Shown: positions 51,755-60,489, counted from the first letter of the stretch. The stretch: DNA of 64,000 nt from Homoserinimonas sp. OAct 916 (GCF_003260275.1 NZ_QJHB01000003.1:248001-312000); one strand, 5' to 3'. Notes: generated from the letters alone by a model not told the origin. A program made the numbers and translations.

Positions 51755-52020
51755 CATTCGAGTCGCGTCACGTGCTGCAGTTTGACCGGGGGCGCGGAGC
51801 TGGGCCCGATGTGCGGTGGTGCTGGAGCTACCCGACCGATGGGTGGTGCGGAAGTTTCAGGTGGAGGGGCTCACCGAGGCTATAGCTGAACCGGGTGTGC
51901 TCTGCTCCTGAGTTTTGAGCTGCCCTGAGGGCCGATGGGCTGTGGGAGATTGGCGGTGTGGGGCGCTGGCAGCGCAGCACCATCGGCAGCGCAGCACCGC
52001 CGGCAGCGGCGGCGGCCCGG
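51720..52020. other. 301-bp intergenic stretch with repeats
   Basis: The stretch separates the convergent DUF559 and membrane-protein genes. It holds the right arm of hairpin copy 3, copy 4, and a GGCAGCGCAGCACC word repeated near 51967-51998. No gene is seen. Confidence 0.55.
51852..51916 (-). repeat. Hairpin repeat copy 4, inverted
   Basis: Read on the minus strand it is CTCAGGAGCAGAGCAC, then CCCGG, then GCTATAG and CTCGG, ending CCTGAAACTTC. It therefore matches copy 2 along its length in opposite orientation. Confidence 0.8.
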
Positions 52021-52776
52021 TCAGCCGAAGGCAATGGTGAGGCCGGCCGCAACGGCGTAGAGCACCATGGCCCCGAGGATGCCTCCGAGCAGGCGCCACC
52101 CCTCCCGGCCCAGGGCGCACAGCGCACTGCCGACCGCGATCGACAGACCCAACAACGCCAGCGCGACCACGTCGTCTTCTGCCGGGTTCTCGAACAGGCC
52201 GCCGGTGAGCCTCCACCCGATGACACCCGCTGCAAGGGCGAGCCCAATCGCGCCCACAACCGCGAACACGGCGCTCAGAGACCGCGTCGGGCCGCCGGCG
52301 GCGTCGGGTGCGCCACCGGCGGCGATCTGTCGCCGCGCCGGATGCAGGAGCACAAGCGGGACGGCGAACAGGCACAGCGTCACCAACCCGGTGAGCGCGG
52401 CGCCGATCCAGCCGTCGTGCCCCTGGAGCATCGTGGAAACGGCAGATCCGATGCTTATCAACGTGAGGGTGCCGGCAACCCACGCGACCACTCCGGAGCG
52501 CCGGAGGGGCCGGATCGCGAGCAGCATGGCGGTCACGCCGACGGCCAGCATCAGAACCCCGCTGGCGGCGTCGGCGAGAACGTGCAACTCGTTGGTGCGC
52601 GTCCACCCGTGATCGGCGCTGTCGGGGAGCGCCAGCCATGGAGCGAGAATCGTCTGCCAGGCGCCGAACAGCACGATGTAGATGGCGGCCACCACGGCCG
52701 CAACGATTCGAAAGATGATCGCCCGTGATGCCCGTCTGGTCGGTTGAACGGTGGGTTCGAGGGTTGTGGTGGTCAT
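52021..52776 (-). CDS. Membrane protein, paralogue of the 53262 gene
   Basis: The 251-residue protein has about six membrane helices and the conserved strings PLVLLHP (about 141) and GGLFENPAEDD followed by ALCALGREGWRLLGGIL (about 196-235). No known family is recognised. The start is ATG at 52776 although the frame is open further. It is divergent from a paralogue across a 485-bp gap. Confidence 0.75.
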   Translation of the reverse strand: MTTTTLEPTVQPTRRASRAIIFRIVAAVVAAIYIVLFGAWQTILAPWLALPDSADHGWTRTNELHVLADAASGVLMLAVGVTAMLLAIRPLRRSGVVAWVAGTLTLISIGSAVSTMLQGHDGWIGAALTGLVTLCLFAVPLVLLHPARRQIAAGGAPDAAGGPTRSLSAVFAVVGAIGLALAAGVIGWRLTGGLFENPAEDDVVALALLGLSIAVGSALCALGREGWRLLGGILGAMVLYAVAAGLTIAFG

Positions 52777-53261
52777 AGTGCTTCCTGACTCGGGGGTTCC
52801 GCAGCGGTCGGGCAGTTGTCGGCCGTTCGGGATGACACCGGGAGGTGACCGGCTGAGATCATCCTGCAGGCACGGAGGTGTCCCCGACAGGGCCCACGGT
52901 CCCGGGCAGCCGGGCAGTCTGCCCGCGGCCTGGGACATCCGGTCCTGCCCGATCGGGCCGACAACCGGACGGCGACGGCAGCATGCTGGTCGGTGTAGTG
53001 CTGGCTGGGATCGTCGGCGGTGTGTCCGACTTGACCCGTCAACCGGAGCCTGCGACGACACCGTGTCAGGAGGTTGGGCCTCCACGAGGCACACCGGCCG
53101 GGCAGCGGTTCGTCCCCGGGTGAACCGGGCGCATTGCCCGGATGTTTGGGACCTGGTCCACTGGCGGCCCGGACATGCCAGCTCGAACATGGAGGAAACC
53201 AAACATCGGCCGGCGTGCTCGGCCGCTGTTTCCCAGCCAGTAGATAGCTAGGAGTCCGCTC
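52777..53261. other. 485-bp divergent promoter region
   Basis: No gene is convincing in this gap between the two paralogous membrane-protein genes. It has several GC palindromes, for example CGGGCAG/CTGCCCG near 52913-52928 and an inverted GGGCG/TGCCCGG pair near 53128-53141. A TAGGAG ribosome binding site lies at 53250-53255. Confidence 0.5.
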
Positions 53262-54029
53262 ATGTTAACGCTTCCAGCCCGCACCACCAGCACCGCACAT
53301 AAGAGCCGCCGCTTCAGTTGGTCGTTGTTGGCGTTTCGCTTCTTTGCCGCATTGGTGGCAGCTCTTTTCATCATCCTCTTTGAGGAGTGGCGGAAGATGA
53401 TGCTCCCCTGGACCGGCTATCCGGAAGTCGACAGCTCTGAATTCGGTTGGCCACGGCACCATGAATTGTTCCTTGTTCCAGATACAGCCGCCGCTCTTTT
53501 TCAGTTTGCCCTGGGAGTAGCAGCGTTGATCCTGGTAATCCGCCCGCTGGGGCGTTCGGCAGTGGTCAGCTGGCTTGTCGGAGGCCTGTTGATGATCTCC
53601 TGGGCGGGCATGTTCACCGCTCACTTCGCGGGCACCAGCCTGGTCGAGACCACACTTCTCGGGGTGGTCATGACCGTGGTCCTTTGTGTGCCGCTGGTAT
53701 TGCTTCACCCGCATCGCACGGCAATCATTGGTGGCGGGCTGCCGGGGAAGGGAGCGGGGCCCGGGAATCTTCTCCGGCTTGAAGTTCTGGTGATTGGCCT
53801 TGCGGGGCTGGGACTGGCCGTCGGCTCGATCATCTGGAGGGCGAGCGGGGGAGTCTTCGAGAACCCACTCGAAGACAGCGTTCTCTCTCTGGTGATGTTT
53901 GGCCTGGTGCTCGCACTGGGAGCACTTCTTTGCTGGCTGGGGAGGGAAGGTTGGAAGACACTGGCCTACATCCTCAACGGCATTGTTGCCTTCGCCCTGA
54001 TCGCGCTGTTGACCATCGCAATGTCCTAG
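53262..54029 (+). CDS. Membrane protein, paralogue of the 52021 gene
   Basis: The 255-residue protein shares with the 52021 gene the IRPLGRSAVVSWLVGG/IRPLRRSGVVAWVAGT, PLVLLHP, GGVFENPLEDS and GREGWK segments and the same helix pattern. ATG at 53262 with TAGGAG about 6 nt upstream. Base composition is slightly less GC-rich than its neighbours. It is followed 158 bp later by the sensor kinase gene and may be co-transcribed with it. Function is unknown. Confidence 0.78.
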   Translation: MLTLPARTTSTAHKSRRFSWSLLAFRFFAALVAALFIILFEEWRKMMLPWTGYPEVDSSEFGWPRHHELFLVPDTAAALFQFALGVAALILVIRPLGRSAVVSWLVGGLLMISWAGMFTAHFAGTSLVETTLLGVVMTVVLCVPLVLLHPHRTAIIGGGLPGKGAGPGNLLRLEVLVIGLAGLGLAVGSIIWRASGGVFENPLEDSVLSLVMFGLVLALGALLCWLGREGWKTLAYILNGIVAFALIALLTIAMS

Positions 54030-54187
54030 TGCCGCAAAATACCGCGGGGACGGGCATTGACACCCTCTCGCAGTTCACGCACGAGGGTTCTGGATGCCAA
54101 CCCGTCCGCACCTACGGGCAGTGCGCCCGGGCACCCGGGACATCCGAGCCTTGCTCGATCGAGTCGGAAACCAGCAGACTGGGCATC

Positions 54188-56173
54188 ATGCGGGTATACC
54201 GGGTGGTGATCGTCGTTGTGCTGCTGATCGCCGCGCTGGTCGCGACTGTGGGCGGTGTCGCCGAGTGGACCCGGCAACAGGATCTCGGCACGCCCACCGT
54301 GCGAGCCCTCGCCTTTGTCGGCTTCACTGTCGTGGCCCTCAGCTGGGCGATGATCGGCGGGGTGCTTTCCTGGTTGCGTCCCCGCAACCGACTCGGCGCC
54401 CTGATGCTGGGTGTGGGATTCATCACCCAACTCAGCACGACGGAAGAAGCCTTGGCTCAGGCTGGCCTGTTCGGTGGGCTCGACCCGGCCGCTCCGGGGA
54501 CTGATCGGTCGGTGGGGATGCTGTTGAGTCTGCTCGTCGGGTTCGCTCTCTACGTAACGATCGGCCTCCTGCCAGCCCTCTATCCATCTGGTCGACTGCC
54601 TGCTCGATCGTGGCGATGGCCGGCGGCGGTCGTCGTGCTCGGTGCCGCACTCATGCAGCTGCAGTGGCTCGCCGCTAACCTCAGCGCCCCGGTGCAGAGC
54701 GCATCGCCGGCGTCGGAGCTCCTGCAGGCGCTGACGACGGCCGTCTTCCTGCTTGGCGTACTGGCCGTCTGGGTGCTGTGCATCGTGAGGCTGGCCCGAT
54801 CCAGATATCCTGAGCGTCAACAGCTGATGTGGCTGTTCGCCTCCGTCGTTGTCGTCGTCATCACCCTTTTTGCCGGCGAAAGCACGATCGGGCTCTGGGT
54901 ACAGTTGGCCGGCCTCTACTTACTGCCCGTCGCGATCGGAATCGGAATCGTGCGTTACCGCTTGCTCGGCATCGAGACCGTGCTGCGACGCGGCTTGGTC
55001 TACGGCACGCTCACTGCGGTGATCGTCGCCGCCTACGCTGGGGTCTCGGCGCTCGCGGGCACCCAATTGACCGGCGCCGCGTTCCCCGCCGTCATTGCCG
55101 CCGCCCTCGTCGCGGTCGGGCTCAACCCGCTGCGCATCCGATTGCAGAACGCGGTGGATCGGCTGGTCTACGGGCAGCGCTCCGATCCGGCTCGCGCGCT
55201 GAGCGATCTGGGCCACCGGGTCGTCGGTGCTGCCGAAGGCGAACTTGTCGCGGTGCTTTTGGGCGGCGTGCAGAATGCCGTGCGTTCGGCGGGCGTGCGT
55301 ATTCATCACGGCGACGGCACCCTGCTCGGCCGGCTCGGCGACGAAGCGTCGTTTCATGGTGCGGATGCCCAGGCAAGCTGTTTTGTCGCAGAGCTCACGG
55401 TCGGCGGTGCGGTGGTGGGCAGCCTGGAGGTTGCGGGGCGTAGGCCCGGGGAGCGCTACTCAGGTCAGGATGAGTTGCTCCTTCGGGCGATCGTGCCCCA
55501 GGTGGCGGTGGTGGTGCGGGCGCTCCAATTGACTGCCGAGTTGGAACGGGAACGCGAAGCCGTCGCGGCCGCGACCAGCCAGGAACGTGAACGACTGCGA
55601 CGAGATTTTCACGACGGGCTCGGTCCGTCGCTGACCGGTGTCGGTCTCGGCCTCGAGGCGCTGAGTGACGCGCTGGAATCAGGAGACCGGGCGACAGCCG
55701 GGCAGATCACCACAGTCCTGCGCCAGGAGATGCAATCGACGGTGATCGAAGTGCGACGCATCCTCGCCGACCTCGGGCCGGTCGTGCTGGCCGAACAGGG
55801 GCTCGCCGCCGCCATCGAGCGACGAGTCACAGCGGCAGCCTCACCAATGCCGATCGAGGTGCGGATCCTTCCTCTGCCGCCCCTGCCCGCCGAGGTCGAG
55901 GAGGCCACCTACCTGGTCACTGCGGAAGCGGTCAATAACGTGCTCAAACACGCGAACGCCAACCGGGCTTCGGTTGAGGTTGGCGTGTATTCTGGCCGCT
56001 TGGTCGCGCGAGTCACCGACGACGGCATCGGGTTCCAGACAGACGAAGGCGCCGGGATCGGTCTGGAGTCCATGCGCACTCGGGCGGCAGCGCTCGGGGG
56101 AGAATGTGAGATAACCACGGCCGATACCGGAACGACCGTGACGTTCACCATTCCGATCGGGGGAGAGTCGTGA
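54188..56173 (+). CDS. Sensor histidine kinase, NarL-partner type
   Basis: The 661-residue protein has eight or so membrane helices (1-390), then a GAF-like segment (about 335-455). A HisKA_3 dimerisation domain has the phosphorylated His in [14 protein letters not shown] (about 473). The HATPase domain carries [11 protein letters not shown] (about 579), DDGIGF and GIGLESM. The signal is unknown. ATG at 54188; the open frame extends upstream past the previous gene but lacks support. It overlaps the response regulator by 4 bp (GTGA). Confidence 0.92.
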   Translation: MRVYRVVIVVVLLIAALVATVGGVAEWTRQQDLGTPTVRALAFVGFTVVALSWAMIGGVLSWLRPRNRLGALMLGVGFITQLSTTEEALAQAGLFGGLDPAAPGTDRSVGMLLSLLVGFALYVTIGLLPALYPSGRLPARSWRWPAAVVVLGAALMQLQWLAANLSAPVQSASPASELLQALTTAVFLLGVLAVWVLCIVRLARSRYPERQQLMWLFASVVVVVITLFAGESTIGLWVQLAGLYLLPVAIGIGIVRYRLLGIETVLRRGLVYGTLTAVIVAAYAGVSALAGTQLTGAAFPAVIAAALVAVGLNPLRIRLQNAVDRLVYGQRSDPARALSDLGHRVVGAAEGELVAVLLGGVQNAVRSAGVRIHHGDGTLLGRLGDEASFHGADAQASCFVAELTVGGAVVGSLEVAGRRPGERYSGQDELLLRAIVPQVAVVVRALQLTAELEREREAVAAATSQERERLRRDFHDGLGPSLTGVGLGLEALSDALESGDRATAGQITTVLRQEMQSTVIEVRRILADLGPVVLAEQGLAAAIERRVTAAASPMPIEVRILPLPPLPAEVEEATYLVTAEAVNNVLKHANANRASVEVGVYSGRLVARVTDDGIGFQTDEGAGIGLESMRTRAAALGGECEITTADTGTTVTFTIPIGGES

Positions 56174-56832
56174 CAAATATACCGGTGCGCGTAGTGGTCG
56201 CTGACGACCACCCCATGTTTCTCTACGGACTGTGTGCCGCCCTCGCCGGCTCCAACGAACTCGCCGTGGTCGGTGAGGCGACAGACGGGGCCGCCCTCGG
56301 TGAGATGGTCGACCGGTTTCGACCTGATGTTGTGCTCACCGACCTGGCGATGCCGGGAGTCGACGGGCAGACCGCGACGCAGATGATCACCGACCAGTTT
56401 CCGGAAACCTCCGTGCTGGTGCTCACGATGAACTCCGAGGATGAGGCAGTCATTGGGGCGCTTCGGGCGGGCGCGCGCGGCTACTTGCTCAAGGGAGCCG
56501 AGCGAGACGAGATCGTGCGCGCGGTACTCACCGTGGCGTCAGGCGGAACCGTCTACGATCGCGAGATCGGCCATCGGATTGCCTCCTACTTCGCCGCCGG
56601 CCCACGCCGCGACACCCGCAAGGCCTTCGAAGAGCTCACCGCGCGTGAGAACGAAGTGCTGGAGCACGTGGCCGCCGGGCGGGGCAACCATGAGATCGCC
56701 GGTCTACTCTTCCTCTCGGAGAAGACGGTGCGAAACCACGTGGCGAGCATCTTGACCAAGCTGCAGGTGCGTGATCGGGCAGCTGCGGTCGCGAAAGCCC
56801 GAGATATGCGGATGGGCCAGTCGCCGGTCTGA
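56170..56832 (+). CDS. Response regulator, NarL/LuxR family
   Basis: The 220-residue protein has receiver DDHPMF at the N terminus, phospho-Asp in LTDLAMPG (about 58), LTMNSED and [10 protein letters not shown] LuxR-type helix-turn-helix ([14 protein letters not shown], about 157-210, with [16 protein letters not shown]) follows. It is coupled to the sensor kinase and should control nearby membrane-protein genes (inference from position). Confidence 0.94.
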   Translation: MTNIPVRVVVADDHPMFLYGLCAALAGSNELAVVGEATDGAALGEMVDRFRPDVVLTDLAMPGVDGQTATQMITDQFPETSVLVLTMNSEDEAVIGALRAGARGYLLKGAERDEIVRAVLTVASGGTVYDREIGHRIASYFAAGPRRDTRKAFEELTARENEVLEHVAAGRGNHEIAGLLFLSEKTVRNHVASILTKLQVRDRAAAVAKARDMRMGQSPV

Positions 56833-56874
56833 TCAGACTGTGGCCGCACACCGGCGGCAGGGGTACCGTTTGTT

Positions 56875-57495
56875 GTGTGCGAAACGCACGCAACGACAGG
56901 AACGCACGCAACGATAATGAAGGCCATGGCCCGCTCAGGGGGTGACTCACCCCGGCACCAGGGGCACGGAACCGCCACGGTCAGTGCATCCGCCACGGCC
57001 CGCGTGAAGCCCGTCGCAGTGGTTCTGCGCGCCTACAAGACGGAGCACGCGATCTACGGCACGGTGCTGGTGAGCGCCCTGGTTGCCGTGGGCTGGAAAT
57101 TCGACACTGACTGGGAAGTGCTCGTGTTCATCGTCGGCACTGTTGCGGTCTTCTGGCTCTCACACATCTATTCGATGGTGATCTCCCGCGAAGAGGCCCG
57201 CGCGCCCCATGGCCGGGCGCTTATGGCTGAGTGGCTTACCGCAGCCCATGAGTCGGTCGGGATGGTGCTTGCCATGTTGGTGCCCGCCGTCTTCCTCCTA
57301 CTGGCGACCGTCGGCGTGCTCGACGAGTATGTCGCCTATTACATTGCGCTCTGGGTGGGTGTCGGGATCCTCGCCGTTCTCGGGTTCGTGAACGCCAGAC
57401 GGCGGGGGCGAAGCTGGCCCCGGCAGCTGGTCAACGCCTCGCTCACTTCGGCGTTTGGGCTGGTCATCATCTGGCTCAGTACCCTCGTGCACTGA
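56875..57495 (+). CDS. Four-helix membrane protein, unknown function
   Basis: The 206-residue protein has four hydrophobic helices between about 58 and 205 and a polar N terminus (1-50). No family is recognised. The GTG at 56875 lies 5 nt after a TACCGT box (56864-56869); ATGs at 56917 and 56926 are alternatives. The first codons come from a 14-bp direct repeat (AACGCACGCAACGA at 56883-56896 and 56901-56914), so a later start with a regulatory leader is possible. Confidence 0.7.
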   Translation: MCETHATTGTHATIMKAMARSGGDSPRHQGHGTATVSASATARVKPVAVVLRAYKTEHAIYGTVLVSALVAVGWKFDTDWEVLVFIVGTVAVFWLSHIYSMVISREEARAPHGRALMAEWLTAAHESVGMVLAMLVPAVFLLLATVGVLDEYVAYYIALWVGVGILAVLGFVNARRRGRSWPRQLVNASLTSAFGLVIIWLSTLVH

Positions 57496-57565
57496 TTCGC
57501 GCGTGGGCGCTGTAGGGTGCTAGTGTTATCCCTCGGTTCGGGTTGTTATTTTCGGGCCACAAAAC

Positions 57566-57638
57566 GCACCTCTAGCTCAATCGGCAGAGCAACTGACTCT
57601 TAATCAGTGGGTTCCGGGTTCAAGTCCCGGGGGGTGCA
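57566..57638 (+). tRNA. tRNA-Lys (CUU), probable attachment site of the island
   Basis: A complete 73-nt cloverleaf. The anticodon loop CTCTTAA gives CUU, and the acceptor GCACCTC pairs with GGGGTGC. A tyrosine integrase gene follows, so the 3' half is the likely attB/attL. CCA is not encoded. Confidence 0.96.
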
Positions 57639-57721
57639 CTTTCACTGAGGCCCGATCCCAGTAATTACCTGGTATTACGGGGCTCACGTGGTTACACCAA
57701 TGCCGTCTACGACACTCAAGT

Positions 57722-57833
57722 CGTCACAAACTCGTCATAAACCTCCGCTGGGGCACCCTGGGTGGGCGTGGTCATCCGGTTGTTTCGGTGTGTTCCCCGC
57801 CCAGTTCTGGGTGAACCCGGCACGCCCAGCCCA
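57722..57833. promoter_or_regulatory. Direct and inverted repeats before the excisionase gene
   Basis: CGTCACAAAC (57722-57731) and CGTCATAAAC (57733-57742) repeat with an 11-bp period. TGGGTGGGCGTG (57759-57770) is partly inverted at 57821-57833 (CACGCCCAGCCCA). These are candidate integrase-arm, excisionase or repressor sites. Confidence 0.45.
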
Positions 57834-57843
57834 CCTACCCGGT

Positions 57844-58050
57844 ATGAATGAACTACGTCCCTTCACAGAACCACCGAGCCGCCTGGAACGGCTGCTCACG
57901 GTGCAGCAGCTTTCGGACTACCTGGGTGTGCCGGTCAAGACGCTCTACGACTGGCGAACGCAGAAGGTTGGCCCGCGGGCGGTCAAGGTCGGCCGGGCAT
58001 TGCGCTACCCGGAGAGCCGGGTCATCGTCTGGCTGGAGGAGCAGTCGTGA
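57844..58050 (+). CDS. Excisionase-like HTH protein
   Basis: The 68-residue protein has a MerR-like helix-turn-helix of the HTH_17 type (LLTVQQLSDYLGVPVKTLYDW, then RALRYPESRVIVWL). It directly precedes the integrase, overlapping it by GTGA, and is probably the recombination directionality factor. ATG at 57844; the frame is open upstream to about 57688 without homology. Confidence 0.88.
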   Translation: MNELRPFTEPPSRLERLLTVQQLSDYLGVPVKTLYDWRTQKVGPRAVKVGRALRYPESRVIVWLEEQS

Positions 58051-59282
58051 GCCGCCCCATCCAGCCGTTGGGCACCTACGGGGCGATCTCTGTGCGCAGA
58101 GTCGGCTCAAAGTACGCCGCCACCACCCGCTACCGGGACATGGACGGCAGGTACACCCGCATTCAGGCCACGGACAGCACCGAGACGAAGGCGGCGTATG
58201 CGCTCAAGGCCAAGGTCGCCGAGCACACCCGTGCCGGTGGCGACGGCGACCTGAACCGCAACAGCACCGTTGCCGATCTGGCCAACTACTGGTTGGTGGA
58301 GGCCCGGGTCGGTGGACGCCAAATGCCGCAGACTCTTGACTGTTACGAACAAAACCTCAAGGCCGTCGTCCTGCCAGCCCTGGGCCGGCTCCGACTGCAC
58401 GAGGTGACCGTCGGCCGGGTCGACCGATTTCTGAAGGTGCTCGCTCCCGCCCACCCGTCACGGGCACGCCGGGCCAGGATTGTGCTGTCACTGGTGTTCG
58501 ATCTGGCCGTGCGCCACGATGCGGCCGGCAAGAACCCGGTTCGCGACGCGGCGCCCGTGCCGCACCCGCGCAAGGAGATCCGCAGCCTAAACCACTCCCA
58601 GCTGCAGGCCCTGCGGGCCTCGGTGGCGACCTGGCGCACGGGCGAGAATGTGTACGGCCCCAGGCCCGATGGCCGGCTGGCGGACGTGATAGAGATGCTA
58701 CTTGGAACCTCGGCACGCATCGGTGAGGCGTTGGCGATCCGCAAGTGCGACGTCGACATGAGCGTGTCGCCGCCGACGGTGACGATCAGCGGCACCCTGG
58801 TCGGCCGAAAGGGGCAGGGCCTGTATCGGCAGCCGCACACGAAACATTCGAAACAGTGGCGGATCATCGCGGTGCCGAGCTACACGGCGCAGGCGATCCG
58901 CTCCCGGCTGGCCGCCCAAAGCGCTGCGCCGGAGGATGCTCCGCTGTTCTGCACCCGCAACGGCACATTCGTCTCGCCGCACAACCTGCGTCGTCAGCTC
59001 CGGGCCGTGCTCGCAGATGCCGGGCTGCCGGAGGGCATCGAACTGAGTGACATCACGCCGCACACGTTCCGCCGGACGGTCGCGACGACGATCAACCGGG
59101 CTGCCTCCAGCGATCTGGCCGCGGAGTTGCTCGGGCACACGTCGAGGGAGATCACCGAGGCCTTCTATATCCAGCCCACGAAGCGTGTGAACCCGGTGAC
59201 TGCAGAGATCCTCGAACAGCTCGCGCCGGACGGAGGGGAGCTCCCTCTGAGCTCCATTGACCTGGACGGACACATCGAGTGA
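58047..59282 (+). CDS. Tyrosine recombinase (phage/island integrase)
   Basis: The 411-residue protein has an N-terminal arm-binding part, a SAM-like core-binding domain and a catalytic domain. Catalytic Arg is in TSARIGEAL (about 223), HxxR in HTFRRT (about 340), His in LLGHTS (about 363) and Tyr in EAFYIQP (about 374). All are intact, so it should be active. Starts with GTG overlapping the excisionase gene. Confidence 0.94.
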   Translation: MSRPIQPLGTYGAISVRRVGSKYAATTRYRDMDGRYTRIQATDSTETKAAYALKAKVAEHTRAGGDGDLNRNSTVADLANYWLVEARVGGRQMPQTLDCYEQNLKAVVLPALGRLRLHEVTVGRVDRFLKVLAPAHPSRARRARIVLSLVFDLAVRHDAAGKNPVRDAAPVPHPRKEIRSLNHSQLQALRASVATWRTGENVYGPRPDGRLADVIEMLLGTSARIGEALAIRKCDVDMSVSPPTVTISGTLVGRKGQGLYRQPHTKHSKQWRIIAVPSYTAQAIRSRLAAQSAAPEDAPLFCTRNGTFVSPHNLRRQLRAVLADAGLPEGIELSDITPHTFRRTVATTINRAASSDLAAELLGHTSREITEAFYIQPTKRVNPVTAEILEQLAPDGGELPLSSIDLDGHIE

Positions 59283-59503
59283 AGCCGAGGCCTCAGCACC
59301 TTGACGTCAACGGCCGGGGAGCACCACGCCGAGCTCGACCGCACGGTGAAGTCGGCGCCGGCGACGGTGCTGCAAGGGCTGGCACCGGAATCGTAGCAAG
59401 GCTAGGTGTCGATCCGGGAGTATCTGGGCGTTGCGGTCGGTGGTCATCACGGCAGCCGGCTGCCGGGCCTCCCGGACGGCATCGCCACGGTGGCGGCACC
59501 GCC

Positions 59504-59690
59504 TGATCTGGGGTTTTGACTGTGCGTGCCGAACCTGGTGTCCGCTGACGGTGGGTTCACGGTGAACCCACCGTGTGATCTGGCGTTTTGTTGACTCCGG
59601 CCGAACCTCGCGCCTGCTGACGGTGCGGCCACGGTGGCCGCACCGTGTGATCTGGCGTTCTGTTCACTCCGGCCGAACCTCGGGACCTGC
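59504..59690. repeat. 72-bp tandem repeats with compensating palindromes
   Basis: Unit 1 is 59504-59575, unit 2 is 59576-59647, and a partial third copy starts at 59648. A degenerate tail of an earlier copy ends at 59503. Each complete unit ends in a 27-nt palindrome (59548-59574 and 59620-59646). The inner arms differ, GGGTTCAC/GTGAACCC against CGGCCAC/GTGGCCG, yet stay self-complementary. Confidence 0.9.
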
Positions 59691-60009
59691 TGGCAGCGCT
59701 CGACACGGGAGAGCTCCCGAGGGCACCGACCATTGCGCAGGAGTCCGCCGCCGCGGCAAGCACCGACCGCGAAGCCGCGCCGGCCGAGCGCGTGACGGCC
59801 GGACGGGACATGCTCGGCCCGGTCGAGACTCTCCCAGGGTCGGTATCGGGAACGGGGGTGCCGTCGAACGCAGGGTGAGAGTCGGTGGGCGAGCCCGCTC
59901 GGTCGCAGAACAGTTCGACATCGGGAAACGCCGAATACTGGCGGCCGCGCGCCGGATGCGGGCAACACAACCACCCGTCGGCGCGATGCGAAGGGTCATG
60001 TTCATGCAT
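59557..60009 (-). CDS. Hypothetical protein of the island (tentative)
   Basis: A 150-residue frame starts at ATG 60009, preceded by a consensus AGGAGGTGA with 7-8 nt spacing. The first 40 residues include paired cysteines (GWLCCPHP, ELFCDRAG). The C terminus is the translated 72-bp repeat (RGSAGVNRTPDHTV, then RGSAGVNKTPDHTV). No family is recognised. The composition is Arg/Ser/Pro-rich, so it may not be a functional protein. Confidence 0.35.
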   Translation of the reverse strand: MHEHDPSHRADGWLCCPHPARGRQYSAFPDVELFCDRAGSPTDSHPAFDGTPVPDTDPGRVSTGPSMSRPAVTRSAGAASRSVLAAAADSCAMVGALGSSPVSSAASRSRGSAGVNRTPDHTVRPPWPHRQQARGSAGVNKTPDHTVGSP

Positions 60010-60050
60010 ACTCGGGTCACCTCCTGAACAATAGGTGCACACCTGCTCCC
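60009..60050 (-). repeat. Shine-Dalgarno leader repeat, copy B
   Basis: Minus strand: GGGGAGCAGGTGTGCACCTA, then TTGTTCAGGAGGTGA before the ATG at 60009. CACCT can pair either with AGGTG upstream of it or with the AGGTG of the Shine-Dalgarno sequence. Confidence 0.7.
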
Positions 60051-60157
60051 CAGAAACCCGGGAAGCCTTCAGGCAGGCATGTCGGCACTGCCTCAACTCG
60101 GTGGCGCAGCCCTTTTGGGGCGTAGATTTCTGGCGGTATCCGATTGTGGCTATCCAT
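60017..60157 (-). CDS. Short upstream frame coupled to the 59557 frame (tentative)
   Basis: A 46-residue frame starts at ATG 60157 after AGGAGGTG with about 8 nt spacing. It ends GVHLLFRR, whose last codons and stop (TGA, 60019-60017) are the Shine-Dalgarno sequence of the next frame, so translation could be coupled. No homology is recognised. Confidence 0.3.
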   Translation of the reverse strand: MDSHNRIPPEIYAPKGLRHRVEAVPTCLPEGFPGFWGAGVHLLFRR

Positions 60158-60198
60158 GCCTGGCGCACCTCCTGAACAGTAGGTGCGCATCTGCTCCC
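60157..60198 (-). repeat. Shine-Dalgarno leader repeat, copy A
   Basis: Minus strand: GGGGAGCAGATGCGCACCTA, then CTGTTCAGGAGGTGCGC before the ATG at 60157. GCGCACCT and AGGTGCGC form an 8-bp stem that would hide the Shine-Dalgarno sequence. Confidence 0.7.
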
Positions 60199-60489
60199 CA
60201 ACGGGTCTGGCCTCCCCGCGGATTGCCATGTTCTGTTCGCCTCTACTGAGATGCCGGTGCACAATCGGTGTGTCGGACCGCTTTCTGTGTTCGACCCAAA
60301 GCCGGGGGAGGAAGGGGACGGCAGCAAACGCTGTTACGGGCACGATGGCGCCGCGACCGTGAAGTTGGGGTCGACTCGGCCAGCCGACGCATTAGCACAC
60401 CGTCGCTCGATCAATGATGTGCCGGTATCCCATAGTCCCAAGATGCCTTCTGCCGATTCGCGAGGGCGTCCGCGCGTGAACCGCGCAGT

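Larger units (their letters stand above)
59283..60489. other. 1.2-kb repeat-rich stretch behind the integrase
   Basis: No strong gene is present. It holds the 72-bp tandem repeats (59504-59690), a 150-codon minus-strand frame and a 46-codon minus-strand frame, each with a consensus Shine-Dalgarno sequence. Some plus-strand fragments look like decayed coding sequence. Confidence 0.5.

Noticed and set aside
59404-59519. Coding remnant containing GGHHGSRLPGLPDG on the plus strand, possibly from an HD-domain protein
   Set aside because: Too short, without a start or conserved metal motif set.
59504-59690. CRISPR array
   Set aside because: The entire 72-bp unit is conserved, with no short repeat plus variable spacer pattern, and no cas gene is present.
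59870-60027. Plus-strand frame with SVAEQFDIGKRRILAAARR, resembling a helix-turn-helix
   Set aside because: No upstream domain or ribosome binding site, and the minus-strand frame here has a better start signal.
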